From the NCBI RefSeq assembly GCF_900120375.1, contig NZ_LT635480.1, positions 186,001 to 250,000 on the forward strand: a stretch of DNA of 64,000 nt. The letters run 5' to 3'. This DNA comes from Ndongobacter massiliensis. Its GTDB lineage: Bacteria; Bacillota; Clostridia; Tissierellales; Peptoniphilaceae. The notes beneath the pieces are model-generated. The model ran no database searches. It had not been told where the DNA came from and saw nothing but the letters and a program-made list of their open reading frames with translations. This document shows positions 34,868 to 43,233 of this stretch, piece by piece. The first letter of the stretch is position 1. Each line of letters begins with the position of its first letter. The translations under genes were made by a program, and so were the position numbers.

Positions 34868-35851
34868 TTGAATAACTTTGTTTTGAAACGCTCTCTGGGG
34901 ATTATGGCGGGCGTCTTGGCGGCAAGCATTGCAGGAGGCAGTATCGTCTATGCGCAGCGCCCCAAGGAAATCAGCGTGGATTGGGATGATCGTCCGGTCG
35001 AGTTGTATACGAGTGCGGGAACGGTACGCGAGGCACTGGCGGAAGCCGGTTTGACGGCGTTGGATGAAGTACAGATTTCTGAGGATCCGTCGGAACCGAT
35101 TCGCGAAGGGATGCACCTGGAGCTGGATACCAAAAAGCAGGTGAAACTGCAAGTGGGCGGCGTACAACGCACCGTGGCGACGTACGTCAATACGATCGGT
35201 GCACTTTTAGAGGAGCAGGGTGTTGTGTACGATGCCGATGATGAAATCTCGCCGGCGCGCGCAGAGGCTTTGAAGGACGGCACCGAGGTACGGGTGGATT
35301 CCATTCAGGTGATTACCTCGACGGAAACGAAGGCGGTGCCTTATGAGACAATCGTTGAAGAAACGGCAGATCTTTACACAGATCAGGAAGAAATCGTCCA
35401 GGAAGGACAGGACGGGATCTGTGAAGTAACCAAAGAAATGATCGTGCGCAACGGCGTCATCGAAACGCGGCGCATCGCAAGCGAAAAGGTGGTGCAGGAG
35501 CCGATCACCGAGCAGATTCGAAAAGGAACTGCGGAGCGTCCGTCGGCGCGCTACGCCGGACCGTCGGGAGCGCCAAGCGGCGGTACGACCCTTGTCATGG
35601 AAGCAACGGCGTATACGCATACGGGAAATCCAACGGCAACGGGCGCATGGCCCACGGCGTATTACACCGTAGCGGTCGACCCGTCCGTTATTCCGATGGG
35701 CACCCGGCTCTACGTCGAGGGCTACGGGTATGCGGTCGCTCAGGATACCGGCGGTGCCATCATCGGGAATCGCATCGATGTATTCTTCGACTCTGAGGGC
35801 GAGTGCATCAACTGGGGACGCCGCAGCGTCGTGGTGCATGTGCTAGACTAA
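34868..35851 (+). CDS. YabE-like secreted cell-wall protein: DUF348/G5 repeats and 3D (lytic transglycosylase-like) domain
   Basis: The protein starts with a signal anchor (GIMAGVLAASIAGGSIVYA). One to two DUF348-type modules follow (residues about 30-145), then a G5 domain (about 150-225). The C-terminal 3D domain has its signature acids in VAVDPSVIPMGTRLYV, AQDTGG and RIDVFF. Such proteins (YabE, resuscitation-factor-like) cleave or remodel peptidoglycan. I prefer the TTG at 34868, 4-5 nt behind GGGAGG, over the ATG at 34856 that lies inside this site. This gives 327 residues. It has its own promoter, a structured leader and terminator. Confidence 0.88.
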   Translation: MNNFVLKRSLGIMAGVLAASIAGGSIVYAQRPKEISVDWDDRPVELYTSAGTVREALAEAGLTALDEVQISEDPSEPIREGMHLELDTKKQVKLQVGGVQRTVATYVNTIGALLEEQGVVYDADDEISPARAEALKDGTEVRVDSIQVITSTETKAVPYETIVEETADLYTDQEEIVQEGQDGICEVTKEMIVRNGVIETRRIASEKVVQEPITEQIRKGTAERPSARYAGPSGAPSGGTTLVMEATAYTHTGNPTATGAWPTAYYTVAVDPSVIPMGTRLYVEGYGYAVAQDTGGAIIGNRIDVFFDSEGECINWGRRSVVVHVLD

Positions 35852-35864
35852 AAATGTGAAAAGG

Positions 35865-35899
35865 CTGCACCGGAATGAAGGATTCCGGTGCAGTTTTTT
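35865..35899 (+). terminator. Intrinsic terminator of the YabE-like gene
   Basis: CTGCACCGGAAT (35865-35876) pairs perfectly with ATTCCGGTGCAG (35882-35893), followed by six T residues. Confidence 0.95.
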
Positions 35900-35912
35900 G
35901 TAGAGATGGAGT

Positions 35913-36563
35913 ATGAAAATGCGGCCTTTAAAAGCCATCTATCAAACTTTATACGCGTATTACGGCGACCTACATTGGTGGCCGGCAGACAGCCCCTTTG
36001 AAGTGATGGTCGGGGCGGTGCTTACGCAAAATACAGCATGGACGAATGTCGAAAAAGCAATTCGACAATTCGAAGGGGAGCTTTCACCGGAACGGGTTGT
36101 TCAACTTTCTTCAGATGAATTGGAAGCAATTATCCGACCGGCAGGATTTTATCGACAGAAAGCACAGTACTTAAAAGCGGTGAGCGAGTGGTTTTTGTGC
36201 TATGATGCCGATCCGAAGCGCGTGCGAAGCTGTTCACCGGATGCCATACGTTCCGAGTTGTTAGCAGTGCGAGGAGTTGGAAATGAGACGGCGGATTCGA
36301 TACTTCTCTATGCATTTGATTTTCCAGCCTTCGTTATTGATGCATATACGATTCGACTGTTTCAACGAATCCCGCTTAATGCGGGGAACAAGTATATGGA
36401 AATCAAAAGGTTTTGTGAGGCGCAGATACCGAAGGACGCCATTCTTTATAATCGCTTCCATGCTCTCATCGTGGAAAATGCCAAAGAACATTGCCGTAAA
36501 AAGCCGCTCTGTGACGACTGCCCATTGGCGAACATATGCGCGAAACAAGGGCTGCCTTTGTAA
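35913..36563 (+). CDS. Endonuclease III-like HhH-GPD DNA glycosylase with [4Fe-4S] cluster
   Basis: The 216-residue base-excision repair protein has the helix-hairpin-helix LLAVRGVGNETADSILLYAF, the catalytic Asp in FVIDAYT and the C-terminal cluster motif C-X6-C-X2-C-X5-C (CRKKPLCDDCPLANIC). The lysine that makes Nth a bifunctional lyase (GRKTA in E. coli) is replaced by Glu (GNETA). This matches the archaeal-like 'endonuclease III domain' subgroup, and it is probably a monofunctional glycosylase. The substrate base is not predictable. Start ATG behind GATGGAG. The gene stands alone between terminators. Confidence 0.88.
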   Translation: MKMRPLKAIYQTLYAYYGDLHWWPADSPFEVMVGAVLTQNTAWTNVEKAIRQFEGELSPERVVQLSSDELEAIIRPAGFYRQKAQYLKAVSEWFLCYDADPKRVRSCSPDAIRSELLAVRGVGNETADSILLYAFDFPAFVIDAYTIRLFQRIPLNAGNKYMEIKRFCEAQIPKDAILYNRFHALIVENAKEHCRKKPLCDDCPLANICAKQGLPL

Positions 36564-37120
36564 AGAACTTCAAGAGCGTGATTTGAAAACAGTTTTCTAT
36601 TTAATGGGGAAGCAGACGCCAAAGGTTGCAGGATTTTCGAGGGGATTTACAAAAAACAGCGTCAAGAGGTAGGGAAGCAATGTATGATATAATATAAATA
36701 CAAAGACGGAATTTGCTTGCTGAACCGTTATCATAACAAATTTGAAAATTTTTCCAATGCTGTCGAACTTCTGCATGAAGGTGTACAAGCGTATTAAGAG
36801 CAACCTGCAAAAATTATTCGGAACCAGGTGATTTCGTGCTTTGGGTTCGTCAAATTGATCGAACAGCTGAAGCGCGAATCCTTACAATAGAGGAGCGTGC
36901 ATTTTGACGCAGTGAAAAGTCCACATGATTCCTATCAACACAATTTTTATGTCGTTCCCGGTCGATTTTAAACTCTTTCCTTTCGGCGTTTTGATATAGT
37001 GTTTTACAAGCTTTGTTTCAGTTTTACAAGGAGTCTCTAAAAAGAAAGGGATAACGTTTGTCTTTCTTTTTTAGGAATAGAATAAGAACCGCATGAATAG
37101 ATGAAGAGAAAGGAGTACAT
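36564..37120. other. AT-rich intergenic region with HEPN-like pseudogene and kamA leader hairpin
   Basis: About 557 bp without an intact gene. The middle holds the HEPN-like remnant (36717-36890). Near the right end CTAAAAAGAAAG (37037-37048) pairs with CTTTCTTTTTTAG (37062-37074), a terminator-like hairpin 47 nt before kamA that could attenuate or end upstream transcription. Nothing else is recognised. Confidence 0.6.
36717..36890 (+). pseudogene. Remnant of an HI0074-like (HEPN) nucleotidyltransferase partner gene
   Basis: One frame reads NRYHNKFENFSNAVELL, then a TAA stop at 36795-36797, and continues in the same frame with KIIRNQVISCFGF until TAG at 36888. The two parts match, in order, the start of HEPN 'nucleotidyltransferase substrate binding' proteins (pattern RFENFxKALxxL, then IIRDxVIQRFEF). 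Such proteins pair with minimal nucleotidyltransferases as a toxin-antitoxin. The internal stop, the lack of a start and the missing second half make it a decayed copy. No MNT partner gene is seen. The identification rests on remembered family patterns. Confidence 0.45.
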
Positions 37121-38248
37121 ATGATCCAATCCTGGAAAGAAGAATTACAGAACAATATCACAAAACTCGAAGATTTGAAAGATCCGTTCTCGATCCCACC
37201 GGAAGAATGGGCAGATTTAAAAACTGTAATCACGCGGCATCCCATGAATATCACACGTTACTATGCGTCCCTCATTGATCTGAAAGACCCGAAAGATCCG
37301 ATTCGCCGGATGTGTATTCCCCATATAGAAGAGTTGGATGGAACGGGCAGCTATGATACAAGCGGGGAAGAGAGCAATACCGTTTTATCAGGCGTGCAGC
37401 ATAAGTACCCGCAGACGGCACTTGTGTTGACGACGAATATTTGCTTTATGTATTGTCGCCATTGTTTTCGTAAGCGCCTGGTCGGATATACACGGGATGA
37501 AATCCTTTCCCGAAGAAGAGAAGCCGTGGAGTATATATGGGATCACAAAGAAATTGACAATGTTTTGTTGAGCGGAGGGGATTTTCTTACACTGAATAAT
37601 GCGCAAATTGCAGAATATTTTAAAGAACTTACTAGAATTTCACATTTAGATTTTATTCGGATGGGAAGTCGGATTCCGGTGGTGTTTCCTATGCGAATCT
37701 CGGAAGACACAGAACTCCTCGATATATTCGAAAAATATAATCAGAAAAAGCGCATTATGCTCGTCAGTCAGTTTAATCATCCGCGCGAATTGACGAACGA
37801 ATCAATTGCTGCAATACGTGCTGTGCAAGAGACGGGGGTGGACGTGCTCAATCAGACGGTATTACTCAAGGGGATTAATGATTCAGTGGAGACGTTGACC
37901 GCACTGATGAAAGGTCTGATGAGGATCGCTGTTACACCGTATTATATTTTCCAATGCCGCCCTGTAAAACATGTAACGCAGCATTTTCAAATTCCCATCA
38001 ATCAAGGCATTGAGCTTGTCAATGTGGTGCGGGATCAGTTGAGCGGTCCCTCTAAGCAATTCCGCTACGCTATGAGTCATCCGCGCGGCAAAATTGAACT
38101 GCTTGGGAAAATTGGCGAAGAAACGATCTTTAAGTTCGCGCAGGCAAAGGCACGTAGTGATGCCAACAAAATGTTTGCACGGAAAATGGGCAATGCAGGG
38201 TGGTTAGATCCGGATTTAAACCCGACTCCAAGTTTGACAAGCGCGTGA
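37121..38248 (+). CDS. KamA-family radical SAM aminomutase-like protein
   Basis: The 375-residue protein belongs to the lysine 2,3-aminomutase (KamA/EpmB/EAM) family. The radical SAM cluster motif C108-x3-C112-x2-C115 sits in NICFMYCRHCFRKR. The SAM-binding LLSGGDFLTL follows, and K324 in SHPRGKIELLG is the candidate PLP lysine. The family moves an alpha-amino group to the beta carbon (lysine, glutamate or EF-P-related). Typical KamA is somewhat longer, and the fermentation partners kamDE, kdd and kce are absent, so catabolic lysine fermentation is not supported here. A YkvI-like transporter follows. Start ATG behind AAAGGAG. The gene is AT-richer than its neighbours. Confidence 0.88.
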   Translation: MIQSWKEELQNNITKLEDLKDPFSIPPEEWADLKTVITRHPMNITRYYASLIDLKDPKDPIRRMCIPHIEELDGTGSYDTSGEESNTVLSGVQHKYPQTALVLTTNICFMYCRHCFRKRLVGYTRDEILSRRREAVEYIWDHKEIDNVLLSGGDFLTLNNAQIAEYFKELTRISHLDFIRMGSRIPVVFPMRISEDTELLDIFEKYNQKKRIMLVSQFNHPRELTNESIAAIRAVQETGVDVLNQTVLLKGINDSVETLTALMKGLMRIAVTPYYIFQCRPVKHVTQHFQIPINQGIELVNVVRDQLSGPSKQFRYAMSHPRGKIELLGKIGEETIFKFAQAKARSDANKMFARKMGNAGWLDPDLNPTPSLTSA

Positions 38249-38328
38249 ATGCGATGATACTCTGTGCGGGGAGAGTAGCACGGTTTATTCAGAAACCGTT
38301 TAGAAAAGTTGATAGTAGGCTATTATTA

Positions 38329-38366
38329 AAGAAGGAATGCCTGCCACACGGCTTTCCTTCTTATTC
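38329..38366 (+). terminator. Possible terminator between the KamA-family and YkvI-like genes
   Basis: AAGAAGGAA (38329-38337) pairs with TTCCTTCTT (38354-38362), followed by ATTCATTT. A smaller CGGTTT/AAACCG hairpin lies at 38281-38298. The U-run is weak, so partial read-through is likely. Confidence 0.5.
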
Positions 38367-38390
38367 ATTTCATCAAGCAAAGGGGAAGTT

Positions 38391-39617
38391 TTGAGGAAAA
38401 TCGCTTTTATCGCACTTGCTTATGTGGGCGTATTAACCGGTGCCGGATTGGCATCCGGACAGGAATTGTTACAATACTTTACCGCTTTTGGAAGCATGGG
38501 GTTGATCGGGGTCTTGATTACCGGGCTGCTTCACGCGCTTTTCGGGGGCATGATCCTGCAATTAGGATCTTATTATCGTGCGGATGATCACTCTTCCGTA
38601 TTGTCGGAAATCACCCACCCGATTGTGGAAAAATTTTTGGACCTCGGGTTGATTATCACCTGCTTTATTGTCGGCTTTGTTATGATTGCCGGGGCGGGCA
38701 GCAATTTGAACCAGCAGTTTGGCATATCGCCGTGGATCGGTTCCACCATTTGTACAGTGATGACGATTGTCATCGGTCAAATGAACTTTGAAAAAGTGAC
38801 AAAAATCATCGGCACCTTTACGCCTTTTATCATCGCTTTTATTCTCCTTGCCGCCGGAGTAACCTTAGTGGGGTTTGATGGAGATATCGCCTCCCTGGAT
38901 CAAGTAGCGCGGACCATTCCAACCAATTTACCGAATTGGTGGCTGTCCGTATTGAACTATTTCGCCATGTGTATGATTACCGGAACCAGCATGGCTTTTG
39001 TCTTGGGCGGCAGCGTTCTGTATCCGGGGAATGCACGAAAGGCGGGGCGGATCGGCGGCGGCATAGTCGGGCTTATTACGATAGTACTGGGATTCACTAT
39101 TTTTGCGGAAGCGGGTGCAGTCAAGGATGCCGATTTGCCGCTGCAATTTCTGGTTTCCCGTATCCATCCTATTCTCGGTTTCATCATGTCCCTTGTCATT
39201 TACGGAATGATTTTCAACACTTGTATCAGTCTTTTTTATGCCTTGGCCTCCCGTTTCAGCGGTGGTGACGAAAAGAAATTTAAAATTCTATTGGTGAGCA
39301 TTACTTTTATCGGATACCTTGTCAGCTTTTTTGGCTTTAAGACCCTGTTGTCCGTGATGTATCCCCTACTGGGTTATGCGGGGATGGTTCTGATAGCGGC
39401 CATTTTTGTCGGCTGGCTGAAGAAACGTGGAGATTTTAAGCAGGAGGGAAAACTGCGGCGGTTAATGGTTCGACTCTTGCAACGAAAACATCAAGAGGAC
39501 AAGGTGTTCACAGAAAAAGATCAAAACAGACTTGAAAAGATCGCAGATACGGCGCAAATCGATCTGGAAGATATTGAGGGATATGTGGCTGCAAAAGTCG
39601 AACAGGACAATGAATAG
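38391..39617 (+). CDS. YkvI-family integral membrane transporter
   Basis: The 408-residue protein has about ten membrane helices of the LeuT/APC-like YkvI type. An unwound first helix lies at LTGAGLASGQE and a GTSMAFVLGG stretch in a later helix. YkvI relatives are uncharacterised amino-acid-type transporters. The start is probably the TTG at 38391, directly after AAGGGGAA, giving the family start RKIAFIALAYVGV. A frame from 38337 has no ribosome binding site. The last 70 residues are a charged cytoplasmic tail. It lies 142 nt after the KamA-family gene on the same strand, so a shared substrate is plausible. Confidence 0.82.
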   Translation: MRKIAFIALAYVGVLTGAGLASGQELLQYFTAFGSMGLIGVLITGLLHALFGGMILQLGSYYRADDHSSVLSEITHPIVEKFLDLGLIITCFIVGFVMIAGAGSNLNQQFGISPWIGSTICTVMTIVIGQMNFEKVTKIIGTFTPFIIAFILLAAGVTLVGFDGDIASLDQVARTIPTNLPNWWLSVLNYFAMCMITGTSMAFVLGGSVLYPGNARKAGRIGGGIVGLITIVLGFTIFAEAGAVKDADLPLQFLVSRIHPILGFIMSLVIYGMIFNTCISLFYALASRFSGGDEKKFKILLVSITFIGYLVSFFGFKTLLSVMYPLLGYAGMVLIAAIFVGWLKKRGDFKQEGKLRRLMVRLLQRKHQEDKVFTEKDQNRLEKIADTAQIDLEDIEGYVAAKVEQDNE

Positions 39618-39644
39618 TTTTCCTATCGCATAAACTCTCTCTTC

Positions 39645-39673
39645 GTGACAACCGAGCCGAATTTTTCTATAAT
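39645..39673 (+). promoter_or_regulatory. Sigma-A promoter for glmM
   Basis: GTGACA (39645-39650), 17-nt spacer, TATAAT (39668-39673), about 25 nt before the start codon. Confidence 0.75.
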
Positions 39674-39698
39674 GGGGAAGGAAAAATAAGGAGGGCGT

Positions 39699-41048
39699 AT
39701 GAAATATTTTGGAACGGACGGTTTCCGCGGGGAAGCCAATCGGCAATTGACGGCGGAGCACGCCTACCGCATCGGTCGCTTTTTGGGTCATTTCTATGGA
39801 GAAAAAAACGGAGCGCGGGCGCGCATTGTCATCGGAAAGGATACGCGGCGCTCCAGCTATATGTTGGAAGCGGCGCTGTGCGCCGGTATTACGTCAAGCG
39901 GGGCGGATGCGTACCTGCTGCACGTCACGACGACGCCGAGTGTTTCGTATGTCGTGCGCGCCGAGGACTTTGACGCGGGCATCATGATTTCGGCAAGCCA
40001 TAACCCCTATTACGACAACGGCATCAAACTGCTCGACAACGAAGGTGCAAAGATGAATGACCCGGTGTTGGAACAGATTGAAGCCTACATCGATGCCAAA
40101 GAGGATTACTTGCCCCTTGCGGAGCGCGCGAAAATCGGTGCAACCAAGGATTATGTTTTCGGTCGAAATCGATACATCGGGTATCTCATTACGACGATCC
40201 GTCGTTCGTTTAAGAAATATCGCGTGGGACTGGACTGCGCCAACGGGGCATCCTTTACCATCGCCAAGAGCGTTTTCGATGCACTGGGTGCGGAAACCTA
40301 CGTCATTAACAATATGCCAGATGGCGTGAACATCAATGTCGATTGCGGGTCCACACATATTGATTCTCTCGTCGAGTTGGTGAAACGGGAACGTCTCGAC
40401 GTCGGCTTTGCGTTTGACGGTGATGCGGATCGCTGCATCGCCGTGGACAACCGGGGCGTCGTCATGGACGGCGACTGCATTCTCTATATCTGTGGAAACT
40501 ACCTGAAGGAAACCGGTGCGCTGGTCAATAATACGGTCGTTACAACGGTGATGTCCAATTTGGGGCTCTATAAGGCGCTGGATCGGCTGGGCATTGCTAC
40601 CGTCCAGACGGCGGTGGGCGATAAATACGTCGCGGCCAATATGCAGGAGACGGGCAACTGCATCGGCGGCGAGCAGTCCGGACACATTATCTTCTCCAAA
40701 TATGCCGCCACGGGAGACGGAATTTTGACGGCGCTGCGCATGATGGAGGTTATGATCGAATCGAAAACGGACTTTGCTTCGCTGCATCGTGATTTGATCG
40801 TTTATCCGCAGGAATTGCGCAACGTGCGCGTACAAGACAAGAACCGCGTGTTGGAAAATGCGCATGTCAAGGAAGCCATTCGACGCGTGGACGAACGGCT
40901 GGGTGATGAGGGTCGTACGTTGGTGCGCCCGTCCGGAACCGAGCCGCTGCTGCGCGTCATGGTGGAAGCAAAACAGTCCGGCGCCTGCTCGGAAGCGATT
41001 GACGAAATCGTAGAAGCCATTCGCGCCGAAGGTCTGTTGGTACAATGA
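39699..41048 (+). CDS. glmM: Phosphoglucosamine mutase
   Basis: GlmM interconverts glucosamine 6-phosphate and 1-phosphate for UDP-GlcNAc and the cell wall. Motifs are FGTDGFRG at the N-terminus, the catalytic phosphoserine loop ISASHNPYYDNGIK, the Mg site DGDADRC and the C-terminal phosphate-binding VRPSGTEPLLRVMVE. The length is 449 residues. Start ATG behind AAGGAGGGC. It overlaps cca by 4 nt (ATGA), so the two are coupled. Confidence 0.96.
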   Translation: MKYFGTDGFRGEANRQLTAEHAYRIGRFLGHFYGEKNGARARIVIGKDTRRSSYMLEAALCAGITSSGADAYLLHVTTTPSVSYVVRAEDFDAGIMISASHNPYYDNGIKLLDNEGAKMNDPVLEQIEAYIDAKEDYLPLAERAKIGATKDYVFGRNRYIGYLITTIRRSFKKYRVGLDCANGASFTIAKSVFDALGAETYVINNMPDGVNINVDCGSTHIDSLVELVKRERLDVGFAFDGDADRCIAVDNRGVVMDGDCILYICGNYLKETGALVNNTVVTTVMSNLGLYKALDRLGIATVQTAVGDKYVAANMQETGNCIGGEQSGHIIFSKYAATGDGILTALRMMEVMIESKTDFASLHRDLIVYPQELRNVRVQDKNRVLENAHVKEAIRRVDERLGDEGRTLVRPSGTEPLLRVMVEAKQSGACSEAIDEIVEAIRAEGLLVQ

Positions 41049-42340
41049 GTCCCGTGCATCGCATCGTCGATCCCTTTTCGGGCATTCCTTCGGCTGTGCA
41101 CCGCTTTTTGCGATGCTTGGAAGCGGCGGGGTATGAAGCATTTTTGGTCGGGGGTGCGGTGCGCGATGCACTATTGGGACGGCAGCTGCACGATTGGGAC
41201 GTAGCGACATCGGCGCGTCCGGACGCCTGTGCGGCACTTTTCGGCGAAGCGGTTGTGTCTCGTGCGGGTGCACGCTTCGGCACATTGGGCATTCTTTATG
41301 AACAGACCTATTTTGAGGTCACCTCATATCGCGGGGACGGCGCTTATGACGGGCGGCGTCCCGCCCGGGTGCAGGCGGTGCGGACGCTGGAGGAAGATCT
41401 TGCGCGACGAGATTTTTCTATCAACGCAATGGCGTGGAGTGAAGCGACCGGGCTCGTCGATCCGTATGGCGGACAGAGGGATTTGCAGCGTCATGTTTTG
41501 CGCACCGTGGGAGATCCTCGGGTGCGCTTTTCCGAAGATGCGCTGCGTATGCTGCGCGCCGTGCGCTTTTCCGCGGCGTATGCATTGGAGCCGGTGCCGG
41601 AGCTGGTTTTTGCCATTCAAAAATTGGCGCCCTCTGTTTCTTGCTTGAGTGAAGAACGCATTTTTTGGGAATTGGACCGGATGGTGCAAAAGGAGTCCTT
41701 TTTTCAGGCCATGGATTTTCTATCGAAATGGGGACTTTGGCCGACTTTATTTCCGAATGCATCGGAGCAATCACCGCCACTTTCGCTGCGTATCGCCGAA
41801 GGACGCGTCGCGCGCTGGATGCTTTTGTGTGAAGCGACCGAGACGTGGTATTTGGTCGAAAAGGATCGGGCGCTGCGTCGTTCGGTGCAGAAGCTGCGGG
41901 AACTTCCGAAGCCGACTGCGCTTCCTGCCGCACAGACGGATCTGCGCCGCCTGATGGGTCGTGCGGGAACGGATTTTTCGGCATATTGCGACTATTTGCG
42001 CGCTTGGGTTGAGGGAAAGAAAGCGGCTGCCGAAACGGACGGCGAATGGACCCATGCTACGGCACTTGCCAAGCGCGTGTCCAACTTTTTTTATCGGGCA
42101 CGGGAGGTAAAAAAACAGGGACTTGCGCTTTCCCAAAAAGATTTAGCTATCAAGGGCGCAGATTTATTGCAAATCGGGTACAATGAAGGAAAAGAAATTG
42201 GCGAGACATTGGTGGCGTTGGAGGAAGCGGTTTTGAGCGATCGGGTGGCAAACACGAAGGTCGCTTTGTTGGCACAGGCGCGCCGATGGAACGAGGAAAA
42301 GAGGGAAAGAAGTGGAAACCAAGCGGCTCATCGTGAGTGA
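41045..42340 (+). CDS. cca: CCA-adding tRNA nucleotidyltransferase (class II)
   Basis: The enzyme adds or repairs the 3' CCA of tRNAs. The class II head is clear: FLVGGAVRDALLGR, metal-binding HDWDVATSA (DxD), the RRDFSINAMAW motif, then EDALRMLRAVRFSA. The length is 431 residues. No HD phosphohydrolase motif is obvious at the C-terminus. The start overlaps the glmM stop, and a TGG-TACAAT string at 41038-41046 might add an internal promoter. It overlaps degV by 29 nt. Confidence 0.93.
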   Translation: MSPVHRIVDPFSGIPSAVHRFLRCLEAAGYEAFLVGGAVRDALLGRQLHDWDVATSARPDACAALFGEAVVSRAGARFGTLGILYEQTYFEVTSYRGDGAYDGRRPARVQAVRTLEEDLARRDFSINAMAWSEATGLVDPYGGQRDLQRHVLRTVGDPRVRFSEDALRMLRAVRFSAAYALEPVPELVFAIQKLAPSVSCLSEERIFWELDRMVQKESFFQAMDFLSKWGLWPTLFPNASEQSPPLSLRIAEGRVARWMLLCEATETWYLVEKDRALRRSVQKLRELPKPTALPAAQTDLRRLMGRAGTDFSAYCDYLRAWVEGKKAAAETDGEWTHATALAKRVSNFFYRAREVKKQGLALSQKDLAIKGADLLQIGYNEGKEIGETLVALEEAVLSDRVANTKVALLAQARRWNEEKRERSGNQAAHRE

Positions 42341-43148
42341 TTCCAGCGCAGATTTGAATGCAGCGCTGCGCGATCACGTACAATTGCAACAGGTGGCTTT
42401 TCCAATTGAGGTGGGTGGACGCAGCTTTTTGGATGACGGGTCCATCGATTTGGATGAATTTCTGCGGGCCATTGCTGAATCAGATGAGGTGGCGAAGACG
42501 GCGGCACCGTCGCCGGGCGGCTTTATCCAGGCATTGGAAGAGGCGACGGAGGGCTTTATTGTTACGATTACCAGCAAATTGTCTTCCTGTTATAATAATG
42601 CCTGTTTGGCGGCGCGTGAGTTGATGGAAAGCGGCAAGCGCAAGATCCACGTTTTCGATTCCAAGTCCGCATCGGTTGGAGAAACCGCACTTTGCGTGAA
42701 AATTCAATCTTGGATTGATGAAAATTGCAGCTTTGAGGAGATTGTTCAACGCGGAGAGGCCTTTGTGGAAAGCATGCACACATTTTTTGTTCTAAAGGAC
42801 TTGTCCACCTTGGTCAAATCGGGGCGCATTCCTTCGCTGGCGGGCAAGATTGCCCAGCGGCTCTCTATCTGCCCAGTCTGTACCGGACACGATGGAGAAG
42901 TTAAAGTCAGCAATGTGCGGCGCGGTATCAAGGGCGCCTTGGGAAAGATGGCGCAGATGATTGCCGACAGCGCGACAGATTTTTCAGAGCGAGTGCTTTA
43001 CATCGCACATGTGAATTGTCCGCAGCGGGCAGAGGCGGTGCGGGGGCTTATTATGGAACGGGCGAATTTCAAAGATTGCCAGATTGTCGAAGCGGGCGGT
43101 TTGAGTTCGACCTATGCCAATAACGGCGGCATTATTGTCGCCTACTAA
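42312..43148 (+). CDS. DegV-family fatty-acid-binding protein
   Basis: The 278-residue protein has the DegV/FakB fold. It shows VSDSSADLN at the start, the phosphate/lipid loop TITSKLSSCYNNA and the SGRIPSLAGKIA block. Family members bind a fatty acid and present it to FakA for phosphorylation. The DAK-type FakA gene is not in the window. A GTG start at 42312 is supported by GAGGGAAAG upstream; it overlaps the cca 3' end. Confidence 0.88.
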   Translation: METKRLIVSDSSADLNAALRDHVQLQQVAFPIEVGGRSFLDDGSIDLDEFLRAIAESDEVAKTAAPSPGGFIQALEEATEGFIVTITSKLSSCYNNACLAARELMESGKRKIHVFDSKSASVGETALCVKIQSWIDENCSFEEIVQRGEAFVESMHTFFVLKDLSTLVKSGRIPSLAGKIAQRLSICPVCTGHDGEVKVSNVRRGIKGALGKMAQMIADSATDFSERVLYIAHVNCPQRAEAVRGLIMERANFKDCQIVEAGGLSSTYANNGGIIVAY

Positions 43149-43198
43149 TCGGGAAATTTCCGGCGGGAGCGCTGTGTCGCGCCCATTTACCGGTGTGA

Positions 43199-43204
43199 TA
43201 TAAT
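43199..43204 (+). promoter_or_regulatory. Extended -10 promoter for the tig-clp operon
   Basis: TGA-TATAAT forms an extended -10 about 30 nt before tig; no convincing -35. Confidence 0.5.
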
Positions 43205-43233
43205 TAAACAATATGTTATGAAAAGGAGAGATA

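Noticed and set aside
39894-41285. Long reverse-strand frame opposite glmM and cca
   Set aside because: It spans two well-supported genes in antisense and shows no domain or start signal.
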